From assembly GCA_047610385.1 (NCBI GenBank), contig JBLGAC010000004.1:1-64000 (forward strand): a stretch of DNA of 64,000 nucleotides, written 5' to 3'. Both the position numbers and the translations under genes were made by a program. Each line of letters begins with the position of its first letter. The first letter of the stretch is position 1. The notes beneath the pieces are model-generated. The model did no database searches, had not been told where the DNA came from, and saw only the letters and a program-made list of their open reading frames with translations. Shown one piece after another: positions 30,059-39,343 of this stretch. Source of the stretch: JBOCEF01 sp047610385. Lineage in GTDB: Bacteria; Pseudomonadota; Alphaproteobacteria; Rhodobacterales; Rhodobacteraceae.

Positions 30059-32604
30059 CCGTGATGTCGGTGGCGTTCCGCATCGCCCGGCGCGAATTGC
30101 GTGGCGGGATCAAGGGGTTCTATGTGTTCCTCGGCTGTCTTGCGCTGGGGGTTGCGGCCATCGCGGCTGTTGGATCGGTGCGTATGGCGATCTCCGAAGG
30201 GCTATCGCGTGAGGGGAGGTCGATCTTGGGCGGCGACGCCGAAATCTCGATCACTTACCGCTTTGCCGAAGATGATGAACTGGCCTGGATGCGCGCGCGC
30301 GGAGCCGCCGTGTCCGGGATCGCTGATTTCCGGTCGATGGCGGTGACATTGGGCGAAGACGGCTTGCCCGACCGCGCCTTGACGCAGGTGAAGGGCGTCG
30401 ACGCTGCCTATCCTTTGTATGGGACGCTGACGCTGTCAGGCGGGCTGACCGCCGCGCAGGCGCTGGGGCTGCAGGACGGGCGCTGGGGCGTGGCCATGCA
30501 GCGGGCGCTGATTGACCGGTTGGGGCTGGAAATCGGTGATCCGGTGCGGCTGGGTGCCGCGGAATATGACCTGCGCGCGGAAATTCTGGCGGAGCCTGAC
30601 GCCGCTGCCGGTGGCTTTGGGTTTGGCCCGCGCACGCTGGTGATGACCGATGGGCTGGCGCCGTCCGGCCTGCTGGCGCCGGGCACCTTGTTTGACAGCC
30701 GCTATCGGCTGGTCCTGCCCGATGACACCGATCTTGAGGTGATGAAGGCCGAACTGGCGGCCGCATTCCCCGCTGCCGGCATGCGCTGGCGCGATCGGCG
30801 CAACGGCGCGCCGGGGCTGCAGACTTTTGTGGACCGGCTTGGCGCATTCCTGGTGCTGGTGGGCCTTGCCGCGCTGGCCATGGGCGGCGTTGGTGTGTCG
30901 GCGGCGGTGCGGTCATACCTTGAAGGCAAAACCGAAACCATCGCCACCCTCAAGACGTTGGGGGCTGAGGGACGGCTGATTTTCGCTGTCTATCTTATCC
31001 AGATCGCGGCGCTGGCGGCCTTGGGCGTTGGCATCGGGCTGGCGCTGGGCGCCGGGCTGCCTGCCTTGGCAGGGCCGCTGTTGGCCGATCGTTTGCCGGT
31101 GCCTGCGCTGTTCACCATCTATGCCGCACCCTTGGCGGAGGCGGCTGTCTATGGCCTGCTGACCGCGCTGATCTTTGCGCTGTGGCCGCTGGCGCAGGCG
31201 CGTGAATTGCGCGCAGCGCGGCTGTTTCGCGACATCGCGGGGTCTGAGCGCACATGGCCCCGGCCCACATACATCATCGCCATCGGCCTGCTGGCAGCGC
31301 TGCTGGTGGCGTCGGCGGTGCTGTTTTCGGGCCTGTGGACGCTGGCGCTGGGCTTTGCCGTCGGGGTGATCGGGGCGCTGATCGCCCTGCGCATCGCGGC
31401 CTATGGTGTGCGGCGTGCGGCGCGGCGGTTGTCGCGGGTGCGGATGGTGCGCGGGCGGCCTTCGCTGCGGCTGGCTTTGGGCGCTGTGGGTGGGCCGGGG
31501 GGCGAAACGCCGGGGGTGATTCTGTCGCTGGGCCTCGGGCTGGCGGTGCTGGCCGCGGTGGGGCAGATCGACACCAACCTGCGCGACGTGATCGGGCGCG
31601 AATTGCCCGACCGCGCGCCGGCGTTTTTCTTTGTCGACATCCAGAATGACCAGCTGCCGGGGTTCCTGACGCGCGCGAAAGCCGTGGATGGCGTGGGCGA
31701 CATCGCCACCGCCCCCATGCTGCGCGGGGTGATCACCAAGCTGAACGGCATCGATGCGGACAAGGCACCGATTGACCCGTCGGCGTCCTGGGTGATCCGC
31801 GGTGACCGCGGCTTGACCTATGCCGAAACCCCGCCCACGGGCACGATCATCACTGATGGCACATGGTGGGCACCTGATTATGCCGGCCCGCCGCTGGTCA
31901 GCTTTGCTGAGGAAGAAGGGCGCGAGCTGGGCCTGAACATCGGCGACACGGTCACGGTGTCGGTGCTGGGGCGCGAATTGACCGCCACCGTTGCGTCTTT
32001 CCGCGTGGTGGAATTTCGCGACATGGGGATCAATTTTCTGATGCTGATGAACCCCACAGCGCTGGTCGGGGCGCCGCACACGCACATCGCCACGGTCCAC
32101 GCCGATGCGGGCGCCGAAGGGGCGCTGCTGCGCGCTGTTGCCGGGGATTATCCCAACATCACCGCCATCGCGGTGCGTGAGGCGGTTGAACAGGTGTCAG
32201 GCGCGCTCAAAGACCTTGCGTCAGCCACCCGTTGGGGCGCGTCGGTGACGCTGATGACCGGGCTGGTGGTGCTGATCGGCGCGGCTGCGGCAGGGGAACG
32301 GCGCCGCGTGCATGAGGCTGCGGTGCTGAAAACGCTTGGCATGACCCGCCCCGCGATCCTTGCCAGCTTTGCATTGCGGTCTGCCATGCTGGGGGCAGCG
32401 GCGGGGGCGGTGGCGATCGGCGCCGGGGCGCTGGCAGGCTGGGCCGTGATTGAGAAGGTGATGGAGGCAAGCTATGTCTTTGCCCCGTTGCCTGCGGTGC
32501 TGATTGTGCTTGGCGGCGCGGCGGCATCCTTGCTGGCCGGGCTGGCCTTTGCATGGCGGCCGCTGTCGGCGCGCCCGGCGCAGGTGCTGCGCGCCAATGA
32601 ATGA
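30055..32604 (+). CDS. ybbP: FtsX-like ABC transporter permease (YbbP-like)
   Basis: This 849-residue inner-membrane protein has an N-terminal helix (GFYVFLGCLALGVAAIAAVG), a large periplasmic domain, and a first FtsX domain (about residues 262-380: LGAFLVLVGLAALAMGGVGV). A central pair of helices and a second periplasmic domain follow, then a C-terminal FtsX domain (VTLMTGLVVLIGAAAAGERR, then AAVLKTLGMTRPAI). The length and the two FtsX modules match YbbP. It is translated together with ybbA (ATGA overlap). Confidence 0.9.
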   Translation: MTVMSVAFRIARRELRGGIKGFYVFLGCLALGVAAIAAVGSVRMAISEGLSREGRSILGGDAEISITYRFAEDDELAWMRARGAAVSGIADFRSMAVTLGEDGLPDRALTQVKGVDAAYPLYGTLTLSGGLTAAQALGLQDGRWGVAMQRALIDRLGLEIGDPVRLGAAEYDLRAEILAEPDAAAGGFGFGPRTLVMTDGLAPSGLLAPGTLFDSRYRLVLPDDTDLEVMKAELAAAFPAAGMRWRDRRNGAPGLQTFVDRLGAFLVLVGLAALAMGGVGVSAAVRSYLEGKTETIATLKTLGAEGRLIFAVYLIQIAALAALGVGIGLALGAGLPALAGPLLADRLPVPALFTIYAAPLAEAAVYGLLTALIFALWPLAQARELRAARLFRDIAGSERTWPRPTYIIAIGLLAALLVASAVLFSGLWTLALGFAVGVIGALIALRIAAYGVRRAARRLSRVRMVRGRPSLRLALGAVGGPGGETPGVILSLGLGLAVLAAVGQIDTNLRDVIGRELPDRAPAFFFVDIQNDQLPGFLTRAKAVDGVGDIATAPMLRGVITKLNGIDADKAPIDPSASWVIRGDRGLTYAETPPTGTIITDGTWWAPDYAGPPLVSFAEEEGRELGLNIGDTVTVSVLGRELTATVASFRVVEFRDMGINFLMLMNPTALVGAPHTHIATVHADAGAEGALLRAVAGDYPNITAIAVREAVEQVSGALKDLASATRWGASVTLMTGLVVLIGAAAAGERRRVHEAAVLKTLGMTRPAILASFALRSAMLGAAAGAVAIGAGALAGWAVIEKVMEASYVFAPLPAVLIVLGGAAASLLAGLAFAWRPLSARPAQVLRANE

Positions 32605-32729
32605 TCGAGATTGTGCTGCGGCGTGCTTGAATTGCCGTGGTTTCGCAACGATATTAGCCGGGAGACCGGGCGAGCTGTTATGCGGCGGGTCCGGCAGATG
32701 AAGTCTTACGTCACAGGATGAGGGAAATC

Positions 32730-33452
32730 ATGCAGAACTTCGACACGATCCGGACTTCCGGCGCGCAACACGCCGCCGCGATCGACGCCGGGCTCCGCGC
32801 ATATATGAGCCGCGTCTACGGTTTGATGAGCATGGCGATGGTCATCACCGGCGTGGTTGCCTTCGTGATCGGCACCAACGAGCAGCTGCTTTTCGCGCTG
32901 TTCTCGGGCCCGCAGAAATACGTGGTGATGTTCGCGCCGCTGGTGATGGTTTTCGCCTTCAGCTCGATGATCAATAAAATGTCCGTGGCGACCGCGCAGG
33001 TCGTGTTCTGGGCGTTCGCAGCCATGATGGGCGCGTCGATCTCGTTCATCTTTGCGGTCTACACGGGAATGAGCATCGCGCAGGTGTTCTTTGCCACCGC
33101 CATCGCCTTCGGCGGGACCAGCCTGTATGGCTACACCACGAAAAAGGACATCTCCGGCTGGGGGTCGTTCTTGATCATGGGCGTGATTGGCCTGATCGTT
33201 GTGCAGATCGCCAACATTTTCATCGGATCGTCAGCGCTGCAGATGGCGGCCAGCGCGGTCGGCGTGCTGATCTTCGCCGGCCTCACCGCCTATGACACCC
33301 AGCGGCTGAAGAACGGTTACTTGGGCATGATGCAGTACGGCGCCGACGCCGCGATGGTTGGCAAGTCCGCGATCATGGGTGCGCTGTCGCTCTACATCAA
33401 CTTCCTCAACATGTTCATGATGATGCTGAGCCTGTTCGGCAACCGCGAGTGA
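32730..33452 (+). CDS. Bax inhibitor-1/YccA family membrane protein
   Basis: This 240-residue protein has seven membrane helices. Typical pieces are LRAYMSRVYGLMSMAMVITG after the cytosolic start, GTSLYGYTTKKDISGWGSFL, and FAGLTAYDTQRLKNGYLGMM in the middle and end. Bacterial members act as pH-sensitive ion (calcium) leaks or interact with the FtsH protease. ATG 32730 has GAGGGA upstream; the ATG at 32718 lacks one. A strong terminator follows at 33477-33512. Confidence 0.92.
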   Translation: MQNFDTIRTSGAQHAAAIDAGLRAYMSRVYGLMSMAMVITGVVAFVIGTNEQLLFALFSGPQKYVVMFAPLVMVFAFSSMINKMSVATAQVVFWAFAAMMGASISFIFAVYTGMSIAQVFFATAIAFGGTSLYGYTTKKDISGWGSFLIMGVIGLIVVQIANIFIGSSALQMAASAVGVLIFAGLTAYDTQRLKNGYLGMMQYGADAAMVGKSAIMGALSLYINFLNMFMMMLSLFGNRE

Positions 33453-33476
33453 TCTGATCCGACCATCGGTTGGATG

Positions 33477-33512
33477 CGAAAAGGGCCGGGGGGAAACCTC
33501 CGGCCCTTTTTT
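33477..33512 (+). terminator. Intrinsic terminator of the BI-1 gene
   Basis: AAAAGGGCCGG pairs with CCGGCCCTTTT around a purine-rich loop and runs into a U tract. Confidence 0.9.
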
Positions 33513-33667
33513 ATTGACGAAGAAGTGATTTATTTCTCCATGAAACCAATGGCTTGCCATATTATAATCACAAATGCGAATGTATATATCTCTTGAAGCG
33601 TACAGACGGTGACGGAAATCGCATGCGCGCCGTGACCCAGTTGATCTATCACGAGAGAGAAAACTCC

Positions 33668-34051
33668 ATGACCAGAACCATTGCCATCGCCGCCCTTTTC
33701 GCCGCCGCCGCACTGCCGGCCGCCGCGGACCATGCCAACCCCTGGGCGACTGCGGACGACACGGTGCTGTCGCAGTTCCACGACGTGAACCAGGCCCGCA
33801 GCGCCGACACCCCCGGCGAGGACGAGATGAACGGCGTCATGGAGCGCACCGCCAATGGCAAGCTTGGCGGTGCGTCGATGGATCTGGCTGAGGTCGAAGG
33901 CGCGGACGATGCCGAACGCGGCCGTGAAGGCGGCCAAGGTGGCGGCAGCGGCGAGGGTGGCCAAGGTGGTGGCAGTGGCGGCGAGGCTGGCCAAGGCCAG
34001 GGTGACCAAGGCCAGGGTGGCCGTGGTGAAGGTGGCCGCGGGCGGGGCTGA
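33668..34051 (+). CDS. Secreted Gly/Gln-rich low-complexity protein
   Basis: This 127-residue protein starts from ATG 33668. The signal peptide is clear (TRTIAIAALFAAAALPAAAD). The mature part has a short acidic region containing DHANPWATADDTVLSQFHDV and ends in a repetitive tail built from GGQGGGSG and GQGQGDQGQGG units with Arg/Glu near the end. No family is recognised. Such tails are flexible and could interact with the cell wall or polysaccharide. A terminator follows at 34089. The longer frame from 33554 is not supported. Confidence 0.65.
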   Translation: MTRTIAIAALFAAAALPAAADHANPWATADDTVLSQFHDVNQARSADTPGEDEMNGVMERTANGKLGGASMDLAEVEGADDAERGREGGQGGGSGEGGQGGGSGGEAGQGQGDQGQGGRGEGGRGRG

Positions 34052-34088
34052 CCGCCTCCGATCCCGCGCCTGTAAACATCTGAAAACA

Positions 34089-34122
34089 CCAAAGGGCCGC
34101 CCGGCGACGGGCGGCCCTTTGG
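34089..34122 (+). terminator. Intrinsic terminator-like hairpin
   Basis: CCAAAGGGCCGCCCG pairs with CGGGCGGCCCTTTGG around a GCGA loop, a near-perfect stem of 15 bp. The CCCTTTGG end offers only a short U run, but the position after the Gly-rich gene fits termination in both directions. Confidence 0.75.
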
Positions 34123-34402
34123 TATGGTGTGGCTGGGCGCGCGCCACCATGGGTCCTGTTGTTGGCGGTGCCGGGGGCCCCGGCGCGGAATTTGAACGGA
34201 AAAAATGCCTAAGCTGTTGACCGTGATACGTCACATGTTCACGGTGACGCAGGTGGATGTAACCGATTGTAACGGCCGATGCGCAGCTGCGCGCCGACGA
34301 AGGCCCGGCGCGCCGGGCCGCCATCGCTTTGTCCGCCAAGTGACAGGACCGGGGGCCCGTGCGCGCCCGGTCCAAGCCAAAAAAACGTTAGGGAGAGAAC
34401 AC

Positions 34403-35383
34403 ATGCTCAGAAAATCCATGACGCTGCTTGCAGGCGCCCTTGTTGCGGCGACGGCTGCATTTACCGCGCCGGCCGCGCAGGCAGATTGGCCCGAACGGCC
34501 GATCACCTTGATCGTGCCTTGGGGCGCTGGTGGTGGCACCGACGCAGTGGGCCGCATCATCGCGGCGCTGTTGGAGGAGGACCTCGGCCAGCCGGTCAAC
34601 GTCGTGAACCGTACGGGCGGCAGCGGTGTGGTCGGCCATTCGGCAATCGCGAACGCGGCGCCCGACGGCTACACATTTGGCGTCGCGACCGTTGAAATTG
34701 CGATGATGCACTGGATCGGCCTGACCGATCTGACCTATGCCGATTACGACGTGATCGGGCAGGTCAACATCGATCCGGGCGGGGTGATGGTGTCCTCGGA
34801 TTCCGATTATCAGACCGCTGCGGAGCTGTTGGCGGCGATCAAGGCGGCGCCCAAGGGCACGTTCAAAGCGTCGGGCACCGGGCAGGGCGGGATCTGGCAT
34901 CTTGGCCTTGCGGGCTGGATGTTGTCCGAAGGGCTGGACGGCGATCAGGTGACCTGGGTGCCCAGCAAAGGCGCTGCACCGGGGCTGCAGGATCTGGTGG
35001 CAGGCGGCATCGGCCTTGTCACGGCGTCTCTGCCTGAGGGCCGCGCGCTGATCGAGGCAGGGCGCGTGCGCGCGTTGGCGACCATGGGTGAGGCCCGGCT
35101 TGGCCTGTTCCCGGACGCGCCGACGTTGAAGGAGGCCACCGGCTCTGACTGGACCGTCGGCGCGTGGCGGGTTGTGGCAGCGCCCAAGGGTCTGCCCGAA
35201 GACATCGCGGCCAAAGCCTCGGCCGCGCTGCAGCGCGCGTATGACAGCGCGCAGTTCAAAGAGTTCATGACCGGCCGCGGCTTTGGCATGGTGTGGCGCA
35301 ATGCAGCGGATGCGCGCGCGTTCATGGAAAGCGCTGACACCGATCTGGGCATGGTCATGAAGAAGGCCGGCCTGGCCAAATGA
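34403..35383 (+). CDS. tctC: Tripartite tricarboxylate transporter substrate-binding protein (TctC, Bug family)
   Basis: This 326-residue periplasmic binding protein captures a carboxylate for the TctAB permease. The signal peptide is MTLLAGALVAATAAFTAPAA. Bug-family features follow: WPERPITLIVPWGAGGGTDA, VNVVNRTGGSGVVGH and the loop APDGYTFGVATVEIA. GGGAGAG precedes ATG 34403, and the longer frame from 34205 is not needed. The ligand is not predictable (citrate, tartrate, aromatic acids and others are known). It heads the operon tctC-tctB-tctA, and a stable hairpin follows it. Confidence 0.92.
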   Translation: MLRKSMTLLAGALVAATAAFTAPAAQADWPERPITLIVPWGAGGGTDAVGRIIAALLEEDLGQPVNVVNRTGGSGVVGHSAIANAAPDGYTFGVATVEIAMMHWIGLTDLTYADYDVIGQVNIDPGGVMVSSDSDYQTAAELLAAIKAAPKGTFKASGTGQGGIWHLGLAGWMLSEGLDGDQVTWVPSKGAAPGLQDLVAGGIGLVTASLPEGRALIEAGRVRALATMGEARLGLFPDAPTLKEATGSDWTVGAWRVVAAPKGLPEDIAAKASAALQRAYDSAQFKEFMTGRGFGMVWRNAADARAFMESADTDLGMVMKKAGLAK

Positions 35384-35412
35384 TCCCAACGCGCTGAGCG
35401 TTGTGCAAAAAA

Positions 35413-35442
35413 CCGCGCGGCGAGGACATCCTCGCCGCGCGG
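35413..35442 (+). repeat. Perfect 13-bp stem between tctC and tctB
   Basis: CCGCGCGGCGAGG (35413-35425) pairs with its complement (35430-35442) around an ACAT loop. No U tract follows on the + strand; an A run precedes. It probably protects the upstream tctC mRNA from 3' decay. Confidence 0.75.
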
Positions 35443-35470
35443 CCCCAGCATCCTTGCAAGGTCCGCCGCC

Positions 35471-35950
35471 ATGAAAGTCAATGACGCCGTGTCCGGTGCC
35501 GCGCTGATTGCGTTTGCCGCTGCCGTCGCGTGGCAGACGCTCAGCTTTCCGCCGATGCCGGGACAGAGGTTCAGCTCCGCACTGTTTCCGCAGATCGTCG
35601 CCACCTTGATGGCGCTGAGCGGTTGTATCTTGATCGTCAAAGGCGTCATGGCACGCGCCGAGGCACCGATCGTCGCGATCCCGGATTGGATGCGGTCACC
35701 GCGCCGTTTGGTCAATTTCGCCGTGCTGATCGGGTCTTTGGCGTTTTATCTGCTGTTTTCGAACGCGTTGGGGTTCATCCCGACCGCAACCCTCGTGCTG
35801 GTCGCAGTGATGACGTCGCTGCGCGGCGTGGGGCGCATCGGATCAAGCGTTCTGATCGCGCTGATCGCTAGTTTTGGCATGCAGCAATTCTTTGGCGGCC
35901 TTCTGCGGGTGCCGCTGCCCTACGGGATCATCCCGCCGACGTTGTTCTGA
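35471..35950 (+). CDS. tctB: Tripartite tricarboxylate transporter small membrane subunit TctB
   Basis: This 159-residue protein has four membrane helices, among them DAVSGAALIAFAAAVAWQTL, ALFPQIVATLMALSGCILIV and LVNFAVLIGSLAFYLLFSNA. The length and pattern fit TctB, the poorly conserved small subunit that works with TctA. It lies between tctC and tctA with 10 bases to tctA, so it is part of the same transcript. Confidence 0.9.
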   Translation: MKVNDAVSGAALIAFAAAVAWQTLSFPPMPGQRFSSALFPQIVATLMALSGCILIVKGVMARAEAPIVAIPDWMRSPRRLVNFAVLIGSLAFYLLFSNALGFIPTATLVLVAVMTSLRGVGRIGSSVLIALIASFGMQQFFGGLLRVPLPYGIIPPTLF

Positions 35951-35960
35951 GGGGACCGGT

Positions 35961-37457
35961 ATGGACACGCTCGCGCTTTCATTCGCGTTGATTTTCGATC
36001 CCTACGTTCTGGGCGTGATGCTGCTGGCCGGCGCGTTCGGCCTGTTCATGGGCGCGATACCGGGACTGTCGGCCACCATGGCCACCGCGCTTTTGGTGCC
36101 GGTGACCTTTTTCATGGACCCGGTTCCGGCGCTTGCCGCGATTGTAGCGGTCACGGCGATGGCGATTTTTGCGGGCGACATTCCCGGCGCGCTGCTGCGC
36201 ATGCCCGGCACGCCCGCATCCGCCGCCTATACCGACGAATCCTTTGCCATGACCCGCAAGGGCAAAGCCGAGCTGGTGCTGGGCATCAGCCTGACCAGCG
36301 CGATCATCGGCGGCATTTTTGGCAGTCTGGTGCTGGCGACCTCAGCGCCGCTGCTGGCCGAGGTTGCGTTGAAATTCAGCTCATTCGAATATTTCTGGCT
36401 GTCCTGCATCGGGCTGACCTGCGCGGCCTTTGTGGCGTCGAGCCGCCCTCTCAAAGGCCTGGTGTCGCTGCTGCTGGGCCTGTTCATCGCCACCATCGGC
36501 ATTGACCCGATGTCGGGCCATCCGCGGTTCACCTTCGGGTCGGTGGACATGATGGGCGGCATCAATTTCATCCCGGTGATGATCGGCATGTTCGCCTTTG
36601 CCGAGGTGATCCGCGCGGTGGTGTCCACCAAGGTGCCGCACCGGGTCACGCAGCAATCCATCGGCAACATCTTCAAGGGCGTTGGGCCGGTGCTGCGCCG
36701 GTATCGCATCAGCCTGCTGCGCGGCAGCCTGATCGGCACCGCGGTCGGCGCGCTGCCGGGCGCGGGGTCGGACATCGCGGCGTGGATTGCCTATGCGACG
36801 GCCAAGAAATTTTCCCGCACGCCTGAAAAATTCGGGACGGGGCACCCCGAAGGGGTCGTCAGCGCGGGGGCGGCGAACAATGCCGGGCTGGGCGGCGCTT
36901 GGGTGCCTGCGCTGGTGTTCGGCATCCCTGGCGATTCGATCACCGCCATCGTGATCGGGGTGCTTTACATGAAGGGCATGAACCCCGGCCCGACCGTGTT
37001 TCTGTTTCACCCCGAACTGATCTACGCGGTGTTCCTGTCGTTTTTTGTGGCAAACCTGATGCTGCTGCCGCTGGGCTTTGTGGCGATCAAAACCTCTCGT
37101 CGGTTGCTGAGCGTGCCGATCGAGGTGCTGATGCCGCTGATCCTGATGTTCTGCGTCGTCGGCGCATTTGCAATCAACAACACCGCATTCGACGTGGGCG
37201 TGATGGTGCTGCTGGGCCTGGTTGCCTGGGGGATGGAGGAGAACGGCTTTCCGATCGCGCCCGCCATCCTTGGCCTGGTGCTGGGCCCGTTGCTGGAGGA
37301 AAGCTTCATGACCTCAATGATCAAGTCCGACGGCGCGCTGATCGGGTTCTTTGAGCGCCCGATCGCGGCGGGGCTCGGCGTGGTGACGCTGCTGATCTGG
37401 GTGTCGCCGCTGATCGGCTGGCTGCTGCGCAAACGCCGCGCGGCGCGGGGCGCCTGA
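35961..37457 (+). CDS. tctA: Tripartite tricarboxylate transporter large membrane subunit TctA
   Basis: This 498-residue permease has about 11-12 membrane helices. Family motifs are GLFMGAIPGLSATMATALL near the start, GDIPGALLRMPGTPASAAYT, and the second half's GALPGAGSDIAAWIAYATAK followed by LVFGIPGDSITAIVIGVLYM. The two inverted halves carry matching GIPG-type loops. GAGGGG precedes ATG 35961. It closes the tctCBA operon and imports carboxylates using the ion gradient. Confidence 0.93.
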   Translation: MDTLALSFALIFDPYVLGVMLLAGAFGLFMGAIPGLSATMATALLVPVTFFMDPVPALAAIVAVTAMAIFAGDIPGALLRMPGTPASAAYTDESFAMTRKGKAELVLGISLTSAIIGGIFGSLVLATSAPLLAEVALKFSSFEYFWLSCIGLTCAAFVASSRPLKGLVSLLLGLFIATIGIDPMSGHPRFTFGSVDMMGGINFIPVMIGMFAFAEVIRAVVSTKVPHRVTQQSIGNIFKGVGPVLRRYRISLLRGSLIGTAVGALPGAGSDIAAWIAYATAKKFSRTPEKFGTGHPEGVVSAGAANNAGLGGAWVPALVFGIPGDSITAIVIGVLYMKGMNPGPTVFLFHPELIYAVFLSFFVANLMLLPLGFVAIKTSRRLLSVPIEVLMPLILMFCVVGAFAINNTAFDVGVMVLLGLVAWGMEENGFPIAPAILGLVLGPLLEESFMTSMIKSDGALIGFFERPIAAGLGVVTLLIWVSPLIGWLLRKRRAARGA

Positions 37458-37498
37458 GCTGTGGACATGTCCGGCAAGAAGGGAAAAGCGAGCCGAGG

Positions 37499-37573
37499 TG
37501 GTATCCCCAAGGGGAATTGAACCCCTGTTTCCACCGTGAGAGGGTGATGTCCTAACCGCTAGACGATGGGGAC
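37499..37573 (-). tRNA. tRNA-Glu (anticodon CTC)
   Basis: The reverse strand folds into a 75-base cloverleaf starting GTCCCCATCGTCTAGCGG. The anticodon loop is TCTCACG region with anticodon CTC, the T-arm is GGTTCAATTCC, and CCA is encoded. tRNA-Glu commonly has anticodon TTC; the CTC form is the additional isoacceptor of GC-rich genomes. Confidence 0.92.
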
Positions 37574-37669
37574 GCTGATCTCGGCTCTGCTGGAGCGCTA
37601 TCTATCCATGGCGCCGGGGGGCGTCAATGGGGCAGGGCGGAAAATCGCGCGGCGGCGCGAAATTGCTGG

Positions 37670-38032
37670 TCAGGGCGTGCGCAGGACCGGGGTGCGCGAC
37701 AGCGCGGTGCCATCAGATTTGCGCAAGGTGACCAAGATTTCGGCCCCTGACGCATCGCGCCCCAGCACCAGCAGATAGGGGCCGTCGCCGCCGATCGCTG
37801 TCACGGACAGATCTGCGGGCAGGGCGACCGCGTCTGCGGTGATCGCCTGCACCGGGGTAAGGGTGCCGCCGGTGCCGCCCAGACGCCACGCGATGGTCCC
37901 CGCGATCACCACCACGCCAAGCGCCATGACCACCAGCATGCCCGTCACGGTCAGGCGCAGGACGCGCAGTCGCGGCGGTTCTGGAAAATCTTCGTCGTGC
38001 TCGCCGCCCGGACCGGGTATTGTGCCGCTCAT
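37670..38032 (-). CDS. Small single-pass membrane protein (DUF6476-like)
   Basis: This 120-residue protein has an acidic cytosolic start (GGEHDEDFPEPPRLRVLRL), one membrane helix (TGMLVVMALGVVVIAGTIAW) and a periplasmic beta-rich end (LVLGRDASGAEILVTLRKSD). It resembles the DUF6476 family found next to rluD in Rhodobacterales; I am not fully certain of the number. TAGGAGT lies nine bases before ATG 38032, so the start is well supported. It is divergent from rluD, and the two start codons overlap in CATG. Confidence 0.7.
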   Translation of the reverse strand: MSGTIPGPGGEHDEDFPEPPRLRVLRLTVTGMLVVMALGVVVIAGTIAWRLGGTGGTLTPVQAITADAVALPADLSVTAIGGDGPYLLVLGRDASGAEILVTLRKSDGTALSRTPVLRTP

Positions 38033-39143
38033 GAACGCAGACTCCTATTCCGCCGCGCCCGATGCGGGCCCCGGCGATGATCTCAACGACGACGTCGGCA
38101 GTGCTCTGCCCGCGCTCGTCATTCCGTCCGAATGCGAAGGCGACCGGCTGGACAAGGCGCTCGCCTATCTGGTGCCGCCCGGCATGGGGCTTTCACGGTC
38201 CCGGCTGCAAGCCCTGATCGCCGAAGGGGCGGTCAGCCGAGAGGACGCCCCCGGCGGCCCCGCGCGGACCGTCACGAACTACAAGGGGAAGGTCAAGGAG
38301 GGGGAGCGCTATTGCGTCATCCCGCCTCCGCCCACGGACCCGGTCCCGACGGCTGAGGATATCCCCCTGACGGTCATCTATGAGGACCGTCACCTGATCG
38401 TGATCGACAAACCGGCCGGCATGGTCGTGCACCCAGCACCGGGCGCGCGGACGGGCACGCTGGTGAACGCGCTGCTGTTCCATTGCAACGATCTGTCGGG
38501 CATTGGCGGGCAGGCGCGGCCCGGCATCGTGCACCGGATCGACAAGGACACCTCGGGCCTTTTGGTGGTCGCCAAGACCGACGCTGCGCATCAGGGCCTG
38601 TCGAAACAGTTCGCCGCCCATGATCTGGAACGCAGTTACCTTGCGATCACCTGGGGCGCGCCGGAGATGGGCGATCCGCGCCTGCGCGGCATTGAGGGCA
38701 TGGAGGCCGCGGCAGGCGGCGTGCTGCGCCTGGAAACCCAAATCGGCCGCCACCCCAGCGACCGCAAGCGCCAGGCGGTGCTGAAGGAGGGGGGGCGTCA
38801 CGCGATCACCCATTTCCGCACCTCTGAGCGGTTTGGCCCGATCGAAAAGCCGATCGCGGCGCTGGTGGAATGCCGTCTGGAAACCGGGCGCACCCATCAG
38901 ATCCGCGTGCATCTGAGCCATGCGGGCCATCCCCTGATCGGCGATCAGACCTATCGCGGCGCCCGCAAGGCCCCGCAAAATGTGCTGAGCGAGGCCGCGC
39001 GCGACGGGCTTGATCATTTCCCGCGCCAAGCGCTGCACGCCGCGACGCTGGGGTTCATCCATCCCGCTACTGAGGAAGAAATGGTGTTCGAAAGCCCGCT
39101 GCCCGCCGATATGGCGCAGCTTCTGGCTGATCTGCGCGACTGA
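38031..39143 (+). CDS. rluD: 23S rRNA pseudouridine synthase of the RluD/RluA family
   Basis: This 370-residue enzyme turns uridines of 23S rRNA into pseudouridine. An S4-like RNA-binding part lies at about 35-100 (GDRLDKALAYLVP; LSRSRLQALIAEGAVS). The catalytic domain has HRIDKDTSGLLVVAKTDAAH with the essential Asp, preceded by IVIDKPAGMVVHPAPG. LETGRTHQIRVHLSHAGHPL completes the family pattern. The RluD-type rather than RluC-type assignment rests on the conserved pattern and context. No good ribosome binding site precedes ATG 38031. Confidence 0.88.
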   Translation: MNADSYSAAPDAGPGDDLNDDVGSALPALVIPSECEGDRLDKALAYLVPPGMGLSRSRLQALIAEGAVSREDAPGGPARTVTNYKGKVKEGERYCVIPPPPTDPVPTAEDIPLTVIYEDRHLIVIDKPAGMVVHPAPGARTGTLVNALLFHCNDLSGIGGQARPGIVHRIDKDTSGLLVVAKTDAAHQGLSKQFAAHDLERSYLAITWGAPEMGDPRLRGIEGMEAAAGGVLRLETQIGRHPSDRKRQAVLKEGGRHAITHFRTSERFGPIEKPIAALVECRLETGRTHQIRVHLSHAGHPLIGDQTYRGARKAPQNVLSEAARDGLDHFPRQALHAATLGFIHPATEEEMVFESPLPADMAQLLADLRD

Positions 39144-39343
39144 TCGGATCTTTTTTCGACGGAAACCCGGTCGCCCTGCGTTTCATTATAAGGAACGTGG
39201 GTCGGCCGGGCAGGGCGGCTGGGTGAAAATACCGGTTGCGGTGTTCACCTTTTCGCAATCATCGTTCAGCAAAAGTTGCGCTTTCCTGCCAGCATGCCCA
39301 AATGATGTAACAGACCAAAGTTTAGTCGATCGGAGGATTTTTC

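Noticed and set aside
30913..32100. 395-aa open frame on the minus strand
   Set aside because: It is antisense to the ybbP-like permease and has the His/Arg-rich composition of a shadow frame.
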